Assembly: GCA_947044405.1 (NCBI GenBank)
Contig: CAMRHE010000331.1
Span: forward strand, 372,001-436,000
Reading direction: 5' to 3'
Length of the DNA stretch: 64,000 nucleotides
From: Leptodactylus fallax
Lineage: Eukaryota; Chordata; Amphibia; Anura; Leptodactylidae
Both the position numbers and the translations under genes were made by a program. The notes beneath the pieces are model-generated. The model was not told where the DNA came from. It saw nothing but the letters and a program-made list of their open reading frames with translations, and made no database searches. Positions 21,140 to 43,811 of this stretch are shown piece after piece. The stretch's first letter is position 1. Each line of letters begins with the position of its first letter.

Positions 21140-22639
21140 GTAATTTTTCATTTATATATCCCAATGTTAGTAAAATCTGTGAAACTGCTGTTGGGTCAAA
21201 ATGCTCACTTTACCCCTTCATGAATTCTGTGAAGGGTGTAGTTTCCACAATGGGGTCACTTTTAGGGGGTTTCCATTGTTTTGGTACTCTAGGGGCTCAG
21301 TAAATGAGACATGGCACCTGAAAACTATTCCAGCAAAATCTGCTTTTCAAACGTCCAGTGTCGCTCCTTCCCTTCTGCACTGCCGTGTGCCCAAACATCA
21401 GTTTACACCCACATGTGGGGTGTTTCTGTGCTCTGGAGAAATTGTATAATAAACTGTGAGATGCATTTTCTACTTTAACCCTTTGTGAATGTGTTAAATT
21501 TAGGGCTAAATGAAGGGATTAGTGGAAAAAAATGAAATGTCTAAATTTCACCTCGATATTGTTTTAATTCTTGTGAAATGCTTAAAGGGTTAAAAAACTT
21601 CCCAAATGCTGTTCTGAATTATTTCAGGGGTGCAGTTTTGAAAATGGGGTGATTTATGGGGGGGTTTCTAATATATAGGCCTTTATAATCCCCTGAAGTG
21701 GTCCCTAAAAAATTAGTTTGGGAAATTTTCTTGTAAATCTGAAAAATCGCTGTTACACTTGTAAGCCTTCTAACATCCAAAATAAATTAAAGGACGATTA
21801 AAAGATTATGCCAATATAAAGCAGAGATATTGTAGATAATATGTATTAATGTATTTAGGTGGTATGACTATTTGTCTGAAAAGCAGAGAATTTCACATTT
21901 TGAAAATTGCAATTTTTTTTTTTTTCCAAATTTTCATCAAATATCATATTTTTTTATAAATAAATACAAAAATATTGATTAGTGTTTACCACTAACATGA
22001 AGTACAATGTGTCACGAGAAAACAGTCTCAAAATCACTAGTGTAAGTTAAAGCGTCTCAAAGTTCTTGCCACATAAAGTGACACATGTCAGTTTTGAAAA
22101 ACAAGGCACTTTTGGGCCGTGTCCTTAAGGGGTTAAAGGCGTTTATTATAAGGGGCTTAGTCACTGTTCTTACAAGGCATAACATTATTCAGTACTATTG
22201 TGCCAAAGAAAACTGAATTATCATCCAATAATATCTGCACTTATCTGTAATAAAGGCCTTTAACGTGAGGAAAGACATAATGACCATATTCGCCATTTTG
22301 TTACCAGTATAAAGTTGCAGGCAAAATTTAAAAACAGTATTGTCAATAAAAAATCAATAATTCTTAGCGGTTATCACTTATTTAAAGGTGTTTATTAGTG
22401 CCAAAACACATAAAAAGGACCATATTCAGCATTTTGTTACCAGTATAAACTTGCTGGCCATTTCTAAATAGCATTGTCAATAATTAAATAATTCTGAGCA
22501 ACAAATCTCTGCCTTTATCATGCTTTCTTTATTGGTGTTCATTAGTGGGTGAAGAAATAAGAGGCATATTTGCCATACTTTTCAAAGTAGAAAATATCAG
22601 GCCTTTTTGCCCTTTACAATTAAGTTTTTTCATCGAACA

Positions 22640-24990
22640 GTATGTCAGACAGAGAAGCAAGAGGCCATACACAGGGGAGGGCCGCAGGCCTAAATGTTTC
22701 TGGCACAGGCACAGGTCGCAGCAGAGTAAGGGGCGTGGCAGCAGGGGTTAGTTATAGAGGCCTGAGCTCCCAGTGTCAGCTAGTGGTCGTGTCTTGACCA
22801 GCAACCCAACGGTTGTAGACTGGTTGACTCGGTCATCCAATTCATCCCAAGTCACATCAGACACCCCCAGCCAAGAGCCGGTGGGTTCATCAGACACAAC
22901 CCTTAGTTGGCATGGACCGGCAGCAGGGCCTGTGCCCTCACCTGTCCTCAATCTGCTTCTGTCCATTTCTGTTCCCTCAGCTAGAGAACTACTCTATGCT
23001 GTAGGGTCAGATGCCCTGTACAGTGAGGAGGAGGTACTAGAGGACAGTCAGCAGCTACTGCTCAGCCAAGATCTGGAGGAGACATCCGCCGCTTCCTCTG
23101 GTAGGCGGGCAAATAGTGATGAGGAGAGTGGCGTGGGAGCTGGTGTTGAGGAGGACATCAGTGACCTGCAGACTGTAGTGGATGATGATGTTGTCGATCG
23201 TAATTGGGAGTCGGGTGACGAAGGGGCCTCATCGTCATCAGGAGAAGAGGGTGGCAGCTTGTGCATGAGGCAGCGGGTAGCACCCAGTGGCACACACCCC
23301 ATTTTAGGCAGTCAAGGCTCCACCACCTCAGCTGAAGGAAGCTGTGTGTCCTTCCCATCATCTGCTGGTCATGATGCTTCTCCTCCTAGTCAGTTATTGC
23401 GTCAGCAATTGATCACAGAATCTATATCTAAGAGACAACAGTATGCGTGCAATCATCCAACAGTGCAGAAGCTGAACGTGCTCCTGTCCAAGTTGCTGGT
23501 GCTGCAGTCACTCCCTTTCCACTTGGTGGACTCTGCAGCTTTCAGAGAACTGATGGCTTGTGCTGAGCCGAGGTGGAGAGCCCCAAGCTGTCATTTCTTT
23601 GCCAAGAAGGCAGTACCAGCCCTGCACAAATATGTAGAAGAGAAGGTGGGCCAGTCCTTGAGCCTGTCGGTGTCGGTGCCAAAGTGCACGGCAGTGCTGA
23701 CGTGTGGAGCTGTAACTATGGTCAAGGACAATATATGTCATTTATGGCCCACTGGGTTAATGTGGTGCCTGCCCAGACACACCAGCAACTTGGATAGGTG
23801 ACGGAGCTTCTGCCTCCACGTTCTCACACTGTTGTTCCTGCAACAATGTCTCCTCAGCCTCCACTGCAGGAACAATTCACAGTGCTCCTCCAGCATACCA
23901 CATGTGCAGAGCACAGCGGTGTCACGCTGTTCTACACCTCATTTGCCTGGGTGAAAGAAGTCACACAGGGGAGGAATTGCTCCATGTCCTCTATCAAGAA
24001 ATCAAATCCTGGCTTTCTCCAAGAGAACTTCAAATCAGAACAATGGTGACCGACAACGGGAAGAACATGGTGTCGGCCCTGCGTCAAGGAGGGCTGAGCC
24101 ATGCGCCCTGTATGGCGCACGTGTTCAATCTGGTTGTCAAGCGTTTCCTTAAGTGTTCCACCCATCTGTAAGACATCCTAAAAATGTCAAGGAAACTTTG
24201 CATGCACTTCAGCCACTCGTACACCGCCAAGCACACACTCCCACAACAACGGCCTCCCACAACAACTGCCTCCCACAACATAGGCTGATATGCGATGTTT
24301 CCACCCGTTGGAATTCAACCCTCCATATGTTGGATCGACTATATGAACAGAGAAAAGCCATAAACGAATTCTTGATGATCCAAGCGGACAGAGGTACTCC
24401 CCTGAGTAACTTTAATGTTAGCCAGTGGCAGCTCATGCGTGACACCTGCCGTTTGTTAGGTCCCTTTGAGGAGGCCACTTTGTTAGTCAGTCGCCAGGAC
24501 TACGGGATGAACAACGTCATTCCACTGATTCACATCCTGTAAAAGATGCTTATCTATCTGGTTGGTCAGGGGACTGGAGATGTGGCGTCTACATCTCAAG
24601 GCCACATGAGCCCTGTGGGGGGTGACCTGGAGGATGAGGAGGACATTGGAGCACAAACAATGTGTAGTCAAATGGGTGGAGAGGAGGATCAGGAGCAACC
24701 AGAACTGCCAGAGGGAGATGAGACAGATGACCCAGACACACCATAGCAGTATGCAGTGGAGATGGATGCAGGGAGTCCCTCGGAGTCACTTGCGCAAATG
24801 GCCTGATGCATGCTGACTTACTTGCGCAGTGATAGCCGAATTGTCACCATTTGGCAGAGGGATGACTACTGGATCTCCACCATGTTAGACCCTCGCTACC
24901 GGGAAAAAAGGGGACCTTTTTATACCTGCTGAGAGGGAGGACAAACTGAACTACTATAGAGACATACTATGTAGCAAGTTGGCCGCTGCC
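22640..24990 (+). pseudogene. hAT transposase (ZBED-related), multiply frameshifted
   Basis: Pieces in order: a possible start at 22641 (MSDREARG); an acidic, serine-rich region with a 342-codon open stretch from 22773; hAT motifs HPTVQKLNVLLSKLLVLQSL and RWRAPSCHFFAKKAVPALH (23455-23620); after a frameshift near 23690, GQGQYMSFMAHWVNVVPAQT; then VTDNGKNMVSAL (24045-24080) around the second catalytic aspartate, APCMAHVFNLVVKRFL, CDVSTRWNSTLHMLDRLYEQ (24293-24350) with the conserved RW, QWQLMRDTCRLLGPFEEAT, and MLDPRYREK (24881). The C-terminal dimerisation domain is missing or replaced by the minisatellite. At least four breaks make it non-functional, so the insertion must have used an enzyme from elsewhere or decayed later. 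Confidence 0.85.
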
Positions 24991-25234
24991 TATCTGCGCC
25001 ATCGTCCATACTCTCGCTTGTCTGGCCGGGGCAGCCCTGAGCACTCAACTTGCACTGGCATGGCAGCTGTGGGTGGGGGTGACAGGAGCAGTGTCGGCTC
25101 CATCAGCAACAGCCTGCGCTTAGAGTTGCTGATGAGCAGCTTTCTTCAGACTGTTGCTACCTACAAATTATATCATCTTGCCACTCTGTGGCCTACTCAC
25201 ATTGCTGCCACCTCCGCACTCTGCCACTGGGTGA

Positions 25235-25765
25235 CTGAATGGCCTCCTCATGCCGCAGCCACTGGGTCACTGTATGGCCTCCTCATGTTGCTACCACTTG
25301 GTCACTGTATGGCCTCCTCATGTTGCTACCACTTGGTCACTGTATGGCCTCCTCATGTTGCTACCACTTGGTCACTGTATGGCCTCCTCATGCCACTGCC
25401 ACTGGGTCACTGTATGCCCTCCTCAAGTTGCTGCCACTGGGTCACTGTATCCCTCCTCATGCTGCTGCCACTTGGTTACTGTATGGCCTCCTCATGTTGC
25501 TACCACTTGGTCACTGTATGGCCTCCTCATACCACTGCCACTTGGTCACTGTATGGCCTCCTCATGCCGCTGCCACTGGGTCACTGTATGCCCTCCTCAT
25601 GCCACTGCCACCGGGTCACTGTATGCCCTCCTCAAGCCGTTTCCACTGGGACACTGTATGCCCTACTCATGCCGCTGCCATTGGGTCACTGTATGGCCTC
25701 CTCATGCCGCTGCCATTGGGTCACTGTATGGCCTCCTCATGCTCCTGCCACCTCCACATTATGTC
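25235..25765 (+). repeat. 35-bp minisatellite in the hAT element
   Basis: About 14 copies of a 35-bp unit around ggtcactgtatggcctcctc. Because 35 is not a multiple of 3, each frame cycles through all three translations, and all three happen to lack stops; this makes overlapping open stretches of 275, 183 and 317 codons that I regard as artefacts. Confidence 0.85.
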
Positions 25766-26916
25766 GCCTTGCCACTCTGTGGTTTCCTGATACTGCTGCC
25801 TGTTAAGTTTCAGATGCAAGGTAAGGAATGTAATGGTCTACAGGAGAGCAGCAGCATAAATGGGCTGACAACTGTGAGCAGTAGAAAATGCTACTTAAAG
25901 GCAAAACACTACTGTGAGCCAAGACTGGCCTCAGATGCCTTCACCAGAGCTCCTCACAAGAAGAGTTGGATTTTTGCTGAATCTGAAGACTGGAATTGTC
26001 ACCAGAACAGAAAGTGTATTACAAATAAATGCACTGCCACAGAAGCCTACACCAAATCCGCACACACTACTCACAGGGACAGAGAAAACAGAATGGTCGA
26101 CAATCACAGGTCAGCAGCTGAGGAGGGCAACACAGATCCAAATCACAAGACGAAGACAAATCCGGGAAACAAGCCAATAGTCGGAACCGATCGGGAATGC
26201 TAGAACAAAATCACAAGACAAAAGAGGAATCCAGGTACACAGCCAAAAGTCAGGTATAGGAGCAGTCAAATCAAAGTCAGGTGCTTAGCAGGAATTAGGA
26301 AACTGATAGCCAGCACAGCTGAGTGATAGGGAGTGGTTTAAATAGGCCTGGTCAGGAAGCTTCCCTATGTTGTTATGTCAACCTTAAAGCAGCAACAACC
26401 AATCCTAACAGAAAGCTTCCTTATGTTCACACGGCAACCTTAAAGCGGCAACTACAGATGTCACATTCCTGACACTGCCAACTCCACAATATGTCGCCTT
26501 GCCACTCTGTAGACATCTATGTGGAATCGACAGACGACGGTGTAAAAGGAGTGCGTTCTTTCACTCTACAGTAGGATGTTGGGTCTCTGCACGGTTCTTT
26601 CTACCTGGCACTAACATGGACCTGTAAGGCTGAGTTCACACTTGGTTAGATGGTCAGTTTTGGCCCCGTAACTGTCCAAATAAGTGAAGTGTGCATCGAT
26701 TCTAAGAGCGATGCCTATCATGTGCGTGTCATTCGGACTCACAGTATTGTTTGACTAGCACAGTAGGCTCCCTATGCGTGTTACTGCAAGGCACAGTGTT
26801 GTACACTATACAGGCTCTCTAAAGCTAGGAAATAGCTGTTTTTTAGCAATATTTGCCGCGAAGTAATTCGGATCGAAGCTAATTTTTTTGGAACTTCGCT
26901 CATCTCTAGTTAGTAA

Positions 26917-27530
26917 CTACCTCCGACAGTGCTAGTGGTGTCATCGGAACCCAAGCGGTTCCACTCTCTAATTGTCAGGAGATATCCAAATTAATCAACT
27001 GAATCGCGATCGGGGAATCAACAGAGAGACAGGTGATTCTCTATGATAATTCTTCTCTGTTTATTGAGGCGGTACACAGGATTATAAAGGAAAATAATGA
27101 CTTTATGCCAGTTTACACATCACAGAATACATCACACAAAGCATGCAATACAATTTGTCCAAAATAAAGTAGGCGTTCTGCATGACTAGCACGTGGCTAG
27201 CACATGAGCATCCCATGGACATCCAGTATCCGCCATCTTAGATGCTTAATGAACATCTGACCACATAAACTCATCTGTGTAAGTAGATCTTGAAATGTTT
27301 CACAATACAATAAATCTTGTTCCCAGACAAAGGGAGTAAATGGAGGGAGAAAAACATACAACCGGCCCCTCTTATCAAAAGCCCTTGGCTATGAGGCGAG
27401 AGAAGAGCTTTCGAACAATAGAACATTCTAATGCTTGAAAGCCATCTGTGCTAAATAACATTTTCACACAAAATCAGCTTTTACTAAAATACTGGAATAT
27501 ATTCTTGTGATAGGCACAATTTTATTGATA
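26917..27530. other. Spacer without recognised feature
   Basis: Non-repetitive-looking, AT-rich sequence after the hAT element. I see no splice sites, finger motifs or known repeat ends in it; the first 30 bp continue the empty-site flank of unit B. Confidence 0.4.
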
Positions 27531-28560
27531 ATCTGCACAATAGGACTCGCAGAGATGGAGATGATGAGATGTTCGCTATGACCATCCAGTTGCAAACTTA
27601 TGGCCTAAGGAAATCTAGAATTATTCACACGATCATGTCAATTCCTTGGCTGTGAAAACCAGAGGGTTCAATTCATTGCCCAGTGTGTCTTTTTCTCAGT
27701 TGTGAAAATCGGACGAATCGATTCATTTGTAACAGCCGTTTTGCATCTATTCTATGTCTGTCTGTCCAAGTGCCGTCTGTTTTTAACCACTTCTGTATTC
27801 GACCAATTTCCATTTTCGAGGTTTTTTTTGAACATGCAGTTTTGAGGGCTATAACATTTTTTTTCATTTGGATTATTCTACTAATTTTTGTGTCTTTTTT
27901 TGGTGATACATAGGGCTCTCTCTATTTTTTTTTTTTTTTGCATTTTTTTATTTATTTATTTTTTTTAAATCAGGGAAAATGTAAACAAAAAAGTTTTTAA
28001 TACCACAAAGAGTTACTAAAAAAACATTTCAAAGTACTTTTCCCTCTCTTTTTATGATAATTTTTATTTGGTAATGTGTCATCGGGGGGTGGGACCCAAC
28101 CCACTGATCCATTTTTATTGGACATAACTATGGTGTCATCCCATTATTGACTATGCGGTTATTACTTTGCGAATCTTCACCGTGTAGCTAGAACCACAGC
28201 GCTGTATCCGAAAATTCAAGGGCTTTATTGTATATTCACCATAAAAACCAAACAACAAGATACAAGAAAGTGATGTCAAAGTCTCTGAGATATCTACTGG
28301 AGAAATACACGGACAGGCAAACGTGTCACGTTGTGGAATCGGTAGACCAAAGCACCCACTCAGATTCCGAGTCTGTCTCCGACTCCTTCATAAAGGGCCA
28401 CAGCTAATGATTGACGTTCTATAAAATTAAATATGTAAAAGACTATGTATCTAATTATTATACAACATCAATAATTGTATTCTATAGTTTTAAGTCTGTA
28501 ATCCTTTCATTTTGTAGCCAGATTTGGGAACTTTTCTTTCTGACTCCGACTTCATAGCCC
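27530..28560. repeat. Segmental duplicate of 46925-48230
   Basis: Shared landmarks in the same order: aataggactcgcagagatgg, cagttttgagggctataaca, cgaatcttcaccgtgtagct, gatatctactggagaaatac and caaacgtgtcacgttgtgga. It marks the distal border of unit B in the way the other copy marks unit C. No gene was found in either. Confidence 0.8.
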
Positions 28561-28769
28561 TGCATGTAAGTTTCTGACACAAGTTATAGGTAACTCAAGT
28601 AAACCATATCCAAGATGTCTGTCAAGTAGACTGTGGAAAAGGCATCTTGGTGATGCAAGTGTGGAAAATAATAGAGATGGTTGCCTATGAGATGAAAACA
28701 GAAGATATGAAATTGGCTTCTATCTGTGTGGCGTCTTTGAAGTTAAATAAGAATTGATCAAACACGATA

Positions 28770-28885
28770 ACTTTCCAACATCTGCGACATTAAAGTGGCT
28801 TCTACCCTGTATGAATTCTCGGATGCCTAACAAGAGTTACCCTCTGAACGAAAGATTTCTCACATTCTGGACATAATTAATGCAT
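28770..28885 (-). pseudogene. Single relic C2H2 finger (type B site of unit B)
   Basis: Reads LCPECEKSFVQRVTLVRHPRIHTG and then a stop. One finger of good spacing, surrounded by sequence with no further fingers. Its position, downstream of the type A exon and the 18S-derived copy, corresponds to the type B exons of units A and C. Confidence 0.7.
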
Positions 28886-29399
28886 TCCCCCCCTCCCGTT
28901 TTTATCAGTCCTATTATCTTTTTGGATCCTCCTGTATAACCTGTTTTCCCCTCTCTCCCCTCCATACAGACCGCTATATACTATTGCAAAGCTAATTGTG
29001 CAGCTTATTTACGTTCCTAAGCGTAAAGCTTCAGTGTATACTATGTAATTTTTGTTATATTAATTACGCAGCACATCTATGCTAACTCGTAGATCGTGCA
29101 TGCGCATTAGATCATCTACTACGCTGATTTCTAATATGCAAGGTGGTTTAAGCGTAGGAGACAGTTTAAAACCTATATATTAGCCAATACGCAAATTGGG
29201 TAAATACATCTACGCTATTCTTATTGAACACGCAAGCGCAGTAGCACTTCCACCACGCTTAATTCAACTGAGCGTGGTTGTTTTTAGCACGAATACACTG
29301 TTCACGCAAGTGCAATAACCACCACAGGACGATGATCACAGTCCTGCATCTCTATAGTCTTCCACAAAACATTTTTGGAGACAGATTTCTATCTGTTTG

Positions 29400-29760
29400 A
29401 AGAAATGAAAGATAGTATCGGACCCCAAAGGTATTTTAATCATGTTTATATGATTTTCTTTTGTGTGAGTAGTGGGTATTTCTATGTCAAGTTCCTATAT
29501 AAAGCAGTAATGTATCCAGTGTGTTTATTGTTTGCCTGATATACACTTGATAAAGGGGTTGTACCCCAAAACGTTGTAGACGTAGTGTTTGTGCAATTCA
29601 ATAAAGATAGTCTCTCACCGGACAAGCTCGGATGTTCCAACTTTTTTGAGATAACCCTTCCTCTACATCCTATGATCCATTGTTTGTCGTCCGGATACCA
29701 TATCCTGAGGCGAATTGATGTCCAGCTCACCGGTGCCAGTTATTGATCTCTACATGCGAT
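29400..29760. repeat. Possible 3' end of an unidentified retroelement
   Basis: The stretch ttgataaaggggttgtaccccaaaacgttg, followed by aataaagat, resembles 3'-terminal sequences common in amphibian repeats, but I cannot name the family and see no coding region attached. Confidence 0.35.
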
Positions 29761-29965
29761 TATAGTGGTTGTGACTAATCACAACCTCAGAAGGTGAGAG
29801 TACATCTTGACCACTAAAAAGTCTTTTGTGCGAATGTATTCTTATCCCTTTCTTTTCCTTCACCTGCCAATTTCAAGCTCTGTCTATTCAATTTCGTGGT
29901 CCAAACAGTATCACGCTATGTGCCACTCAGCGTTTTGTTTTTTCTGTTAACACTATAGGACTTAT

Positions 29966-30608
29966 GGTGTGGTATACTAATTCTAAAGCTAACACGTCAA
30001 TGAGCATAGCTCTCTAGAGATACATACATGTAACACACCACTACTAATCCAGGGTCCAGGCCATAGCTGTAGAATCGGAGTCATGACCACTTTTGGGTAG
30101 AGTCGGAAAAACAATTACCGACTCAGCTTCAAAATAAATCATCATTTTTAATTAGAATATACATTTATTGATGTCATATCATTAGATACATCGCTTGTTA
30201 CATATTTTCTTTCAGAGGAATCAGTCACTGGCTTTTCATGAATTAGAGGAGCGTTTCTGTCTGACCGTTGCTGTCAGCCAATTATGAAGGAGTTGGAGTC
30301 AGAGCCAGAGGTTTGTCCTACTAACTCCACAGCTCTGGTCCAGGCTCTCAAAGCCTCCTGTCCACCTCAACAATTCTAGAGAACCTGGGGTCAATCGAAT
30401 TTCCCTGCAACTGCCATATTACATTCCGATCTCTGCCCCTATCCGGTTTCGATGATACTTTCTGGTGACTATGGGTACCAGCATTCGATTCCAGAGTGTC
30501 AGCCTGAAAAACTGCACAAAGAAGACCCCATGTACAGATATAGCAGTCTTTCGAGGATCCATTGTAGACCACGTCTGGTGCCAGTAGTTCTACCACCAAT
30601 AGCATACT
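29966..30608 (+). pseudogene. 18S rRNA-derived sequence, copy 2
   Basis: Begins about nucleotide 160 of 18S (taattctaaagctaacac) and continues, across a dispersed insertion, to gtctggtgccagtag (about nucleotide 650). It shares with copies 1 and 4 the loss between two CGAGG motifs and the insertion at the same base. The 5' part is missing, and at 30608 it joins a unit-B-specific repeat (30608-31015). Antisense to unit B. Confidence 0.9.
30062..30337. mobile_element. Non-autonomous hAT-like insertion in 18S copy 2
   Basis: 276 bp with ends CATAGCTGTAGAATCGG and ACTCCACAGCTCTG, flanked by GTCCAGGC at 30054-30061 and 30338-30345. The unoccupied site is single-copy GTCCAGGC in 18S copy 3 (49912-49919). 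Confidence 0.85.
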
Positions 30609-31015
30609 GTGGGGGAGGTAGCTCGGTAACAGCAATGGTGCGGACCCAACCAGTCAGAGACAGGGACACAAAGTCTGGTGCAAACAGGTTTATTTGAAAA
30701 ATGGCAAAAATAAATAAACCTTACGTCAGGTAAAAAACAGGCAAAGTAAAATACAGCCTTAACTTCAGGCAAATGAGAAAACAAAATCCTGCTCGTCTGA
30801 GCTTCTAACTGAACAGAAATAATCCTAACTATACGTGTGGCTTGCTCCAGCCACACGAACCAAACAAAACCACAATCAGGCACAGGTCTCACCAGACTCT
30901 CCTCTCCCGACAGACCCAGGCGCTTCCACTCTCTTCCAGGGTCTGCCCTGAAGTGCAGGCTCTGTAGGGCAATATGGGCCAGTAATGAGGCCCAGGACAG
31001 ATCAGCTGCTCTAAA
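30608..31015. repeat. Unidentified insertion in unit B 3' flank
   Basis: About 400 bp absent from the paralogous positions in units A and C. It includes caaacaggtttatttgaaaa and ends before ctgctctaaagacctccatg, where homology to the others resumes. Family unknown. Confidence 0.5.
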
Positions 31016-31354
31016 GACCTCCATGCACCAGACCTATGTTCAGTGTAAGCTCCGTACACTTTAGCGATAGTGCCGTGGAATTGCAGTTCACTTGAATAGG
31101 AGCAGAGCTTCTTCTAGATAAGCTGATCATTGCAGTGTCTGGGTAATGAACCCTTATGATCAGATACTGTTGACCTATTCTATGGATAGGTCAGTATCCA
31201 AAACACTTGGGGTCGTAGAAACCCCTTTAACAAAATCAGATTCGTAAGAATACTTTTTATATCCTGGCCATGAGAATGGCATCTCCTGGATGTGAGTTCT
31301 CTGATGTTTGACATGAGTTGGTTTCTGGGTAAAACATCTCACACATTCTGAACA

Positions 31355-42243
<10,889 letters not shown>

Positions 42244-43209
42244 ATTTCATCAGTAAATCAGAAAAATTATTTCATACAGGAGATTTCAACTGAGAAGATT
42301 CTTTATTGTAGGAACCTGTAAAGATACAGTAAGTATATATAATAATGTAATGCAGATGATGTATTTGGAACAGACAAGGCAGATCCTCCATGTTTGTGAT
42401 GAAAGCAGTGTTAAATGATGTCAGTCTATCACATGACCTCTACAACCACACGTGGTCTTACATAAGGCGACTATCTGATAGACTGAAGGGAATCAAGGAA
42501 CAACAACCTTCCAACAAGGTGGGAGTCACAGCCCCGCTGCAGTAAGACACAGCAGCTTTCCTGCTTGCACAGGGGTCCTGTTAGGCATACATCTAGGTTC
42601 GCTCCGTTGGCTTTCGGGTAAAGTCCAACCCTGGACTAACATCAACACTCCACACTGATGGTTGCTGCAACTATTAGTAACAAACTAAAGGTGCAGGAAA
42701 CCTCCATCTATAGTAAGGGAATGTAAAAGGTACATCTGACCGCACAAACAATCCCCGTTCACGGAAATATAAAAAAGTTACGGGTGCCAGAATATGGCGA
42801 CTAAAAGAAATAGGTTTTTTTTTTTGCATTTGAATTTTTTTTTAAAAATCCAAATAAAAAAAAAATATGTATATAAATTTGGTATCTCCGGAATTGTAGC
42901 AATCCATAGAATACAGGTGATGTCATTTCGGCTGCACAGAGAACGCTGTAAAATCAAAGCCCATAAGAATGTTGCACAAACGCGGTTTTTCTTCAATTCC
43001 ACCCCATTCTGATCTTTTTTTTTCAGCTTCCCAGTACATCGTATGGAATATTAAATGGGACCATTACAAAGTACGATTTCTCCTGCAAACAGTAAGCCCT
43101 CATATGGGGGACTTATGAGGCCTGTGATTGAGCTTTCACATGGGATGTGCCAATGTTATGACACTTGTGTTAAAGCGGCGCCCCAAAGTGACCACTGACA
43201 CCCAATTAA

Positions 43210-43611
43210 CCCCTTAGTGACCCAGGGCGTAATAGTACGTCCTGCGTCACATGATGATGTATGGAGAGAGCTCAGGAGCTGATCTCTCTCCATACACGGT
43301 GGGTGCCGGCTGTATAATACAGCCAGGATCCGCCGCTAACAGCAGCGATCGGTGCCTGCACCGATCGCAGCTGTTAACCTTTTCGATGTCACGGTCAAAC
43401 GGGCTCACGGCGTCTAAATTGCGCAGGCGCCACGGTTGCCATGACAGCCGGGAGCCGATTGAAGGCTCCCAGGCCTGTCATTACATTAGCTCTATTACGC
43501 GATGCCAGAGGCAGCGTCTAATAGCAGTGACGGCATTTTGCTATTCACTGCGATATGTGGGGAGGGAAAAACGAAAATGCAAAAACGAAAAATGGCCCAG
43601 TCATTAAGGGG
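43210..43611. mobile_element. 402-bp TTAA MITE in intron 1 of unit B
   Basis: Ends CCCCTTAGTGACC and the complement of CCCCTTAATGACTGG, bounded by TTAA (43206-43209, 43612-43615). The corresponding site in unit A is cccaattacaggcc (15761), so the insertion is unit-B-specific. The interior is a series of hairpins, for example tgtatggagagagctc/gatctctctccataca and gcgatcggtgc/gcaccgatcgc. Confidence 0.9.
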
Positions 43612-43811
43612 TTAAAGGCCTCAGCAGTCCCATGGGGCCCAATATGTGTCTGACACCAGGATTACATGACCACAGCTGAGGGTAATATACTGTATATAAT
43701 ATAGATTTGTATTGGCCGTGCGGTGACTGACAGACTACTGCCGAGATCTGACCCCGGAGCATCGTGTCCACAATGGGTAACCCTGAGGGACTGTAGTGAG
43801 TGTCCACCAGA

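Larger units (their letters stand above)
16680..22132. mobile_element. TTAA-target DNA transposon (non-coding), nested in the hAT
   Basis: Starts CCCCTTAACGACATTGG, ends GTCCTTAAGGGG, and is bounded by TTAA (16676-16679 and 22133-22136), the target of piggyBac- and Kolobok-type transposons. No transposase frame is seen. The interior is built from alternating direct and inverted copies of a module of about 190 bp (landmarks: tttccaaaatggggtcac, gctctgcaaa, agcgctccttcccttctg, aaacagcagtttat) and a 270-bp palindrome. It is widespread in frog DNA to my knowledge; related pieces here are 13305-15325 and the MITE at 43210-43611. An L1 fragment is inserted at 20064-21139. Confidence 0.8.
16274..26908 (+). 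mobile_element. Autonomous-type hAT element carrying nested insertions
   Basis: Termini TAGAGACGAGCGAA on the left and the complement of TAGAGATGAGCGAA on the right, flanked by 8-bp duplications GTTAATAA (16266-16273) and GTTAGTAA (26909-26916). Unit B has the unoccupied site GTTAGTAA at 44891-44898 within the same flanking sequence, which fixes both ends. About 5.2 kb is the hAT itself: a 5' region with a duplicated motif (gcataacattattcagtac at 16608 and 22175), a dead transposase gene and a minisatellite. The other 5.45 kb is a nested TTAA element. Confidence 0.92.

Noticed and set aside
25235..25765. CRISPR-like array
   Set aside because: Head-to-tail repeat without unique spacers, in vertebrate DNA.
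24979..26203. Overlapping open frames of 275, 183 and 317 codons
   Set aside because: Produced by the 35-bp minisatellite; the three frames are rotations of one repeat.
26960..27480. Solo LTR candidate
   Set aside because: I found no TG...CA ends with a target duplication and no polyadenylation layout that I could defend.
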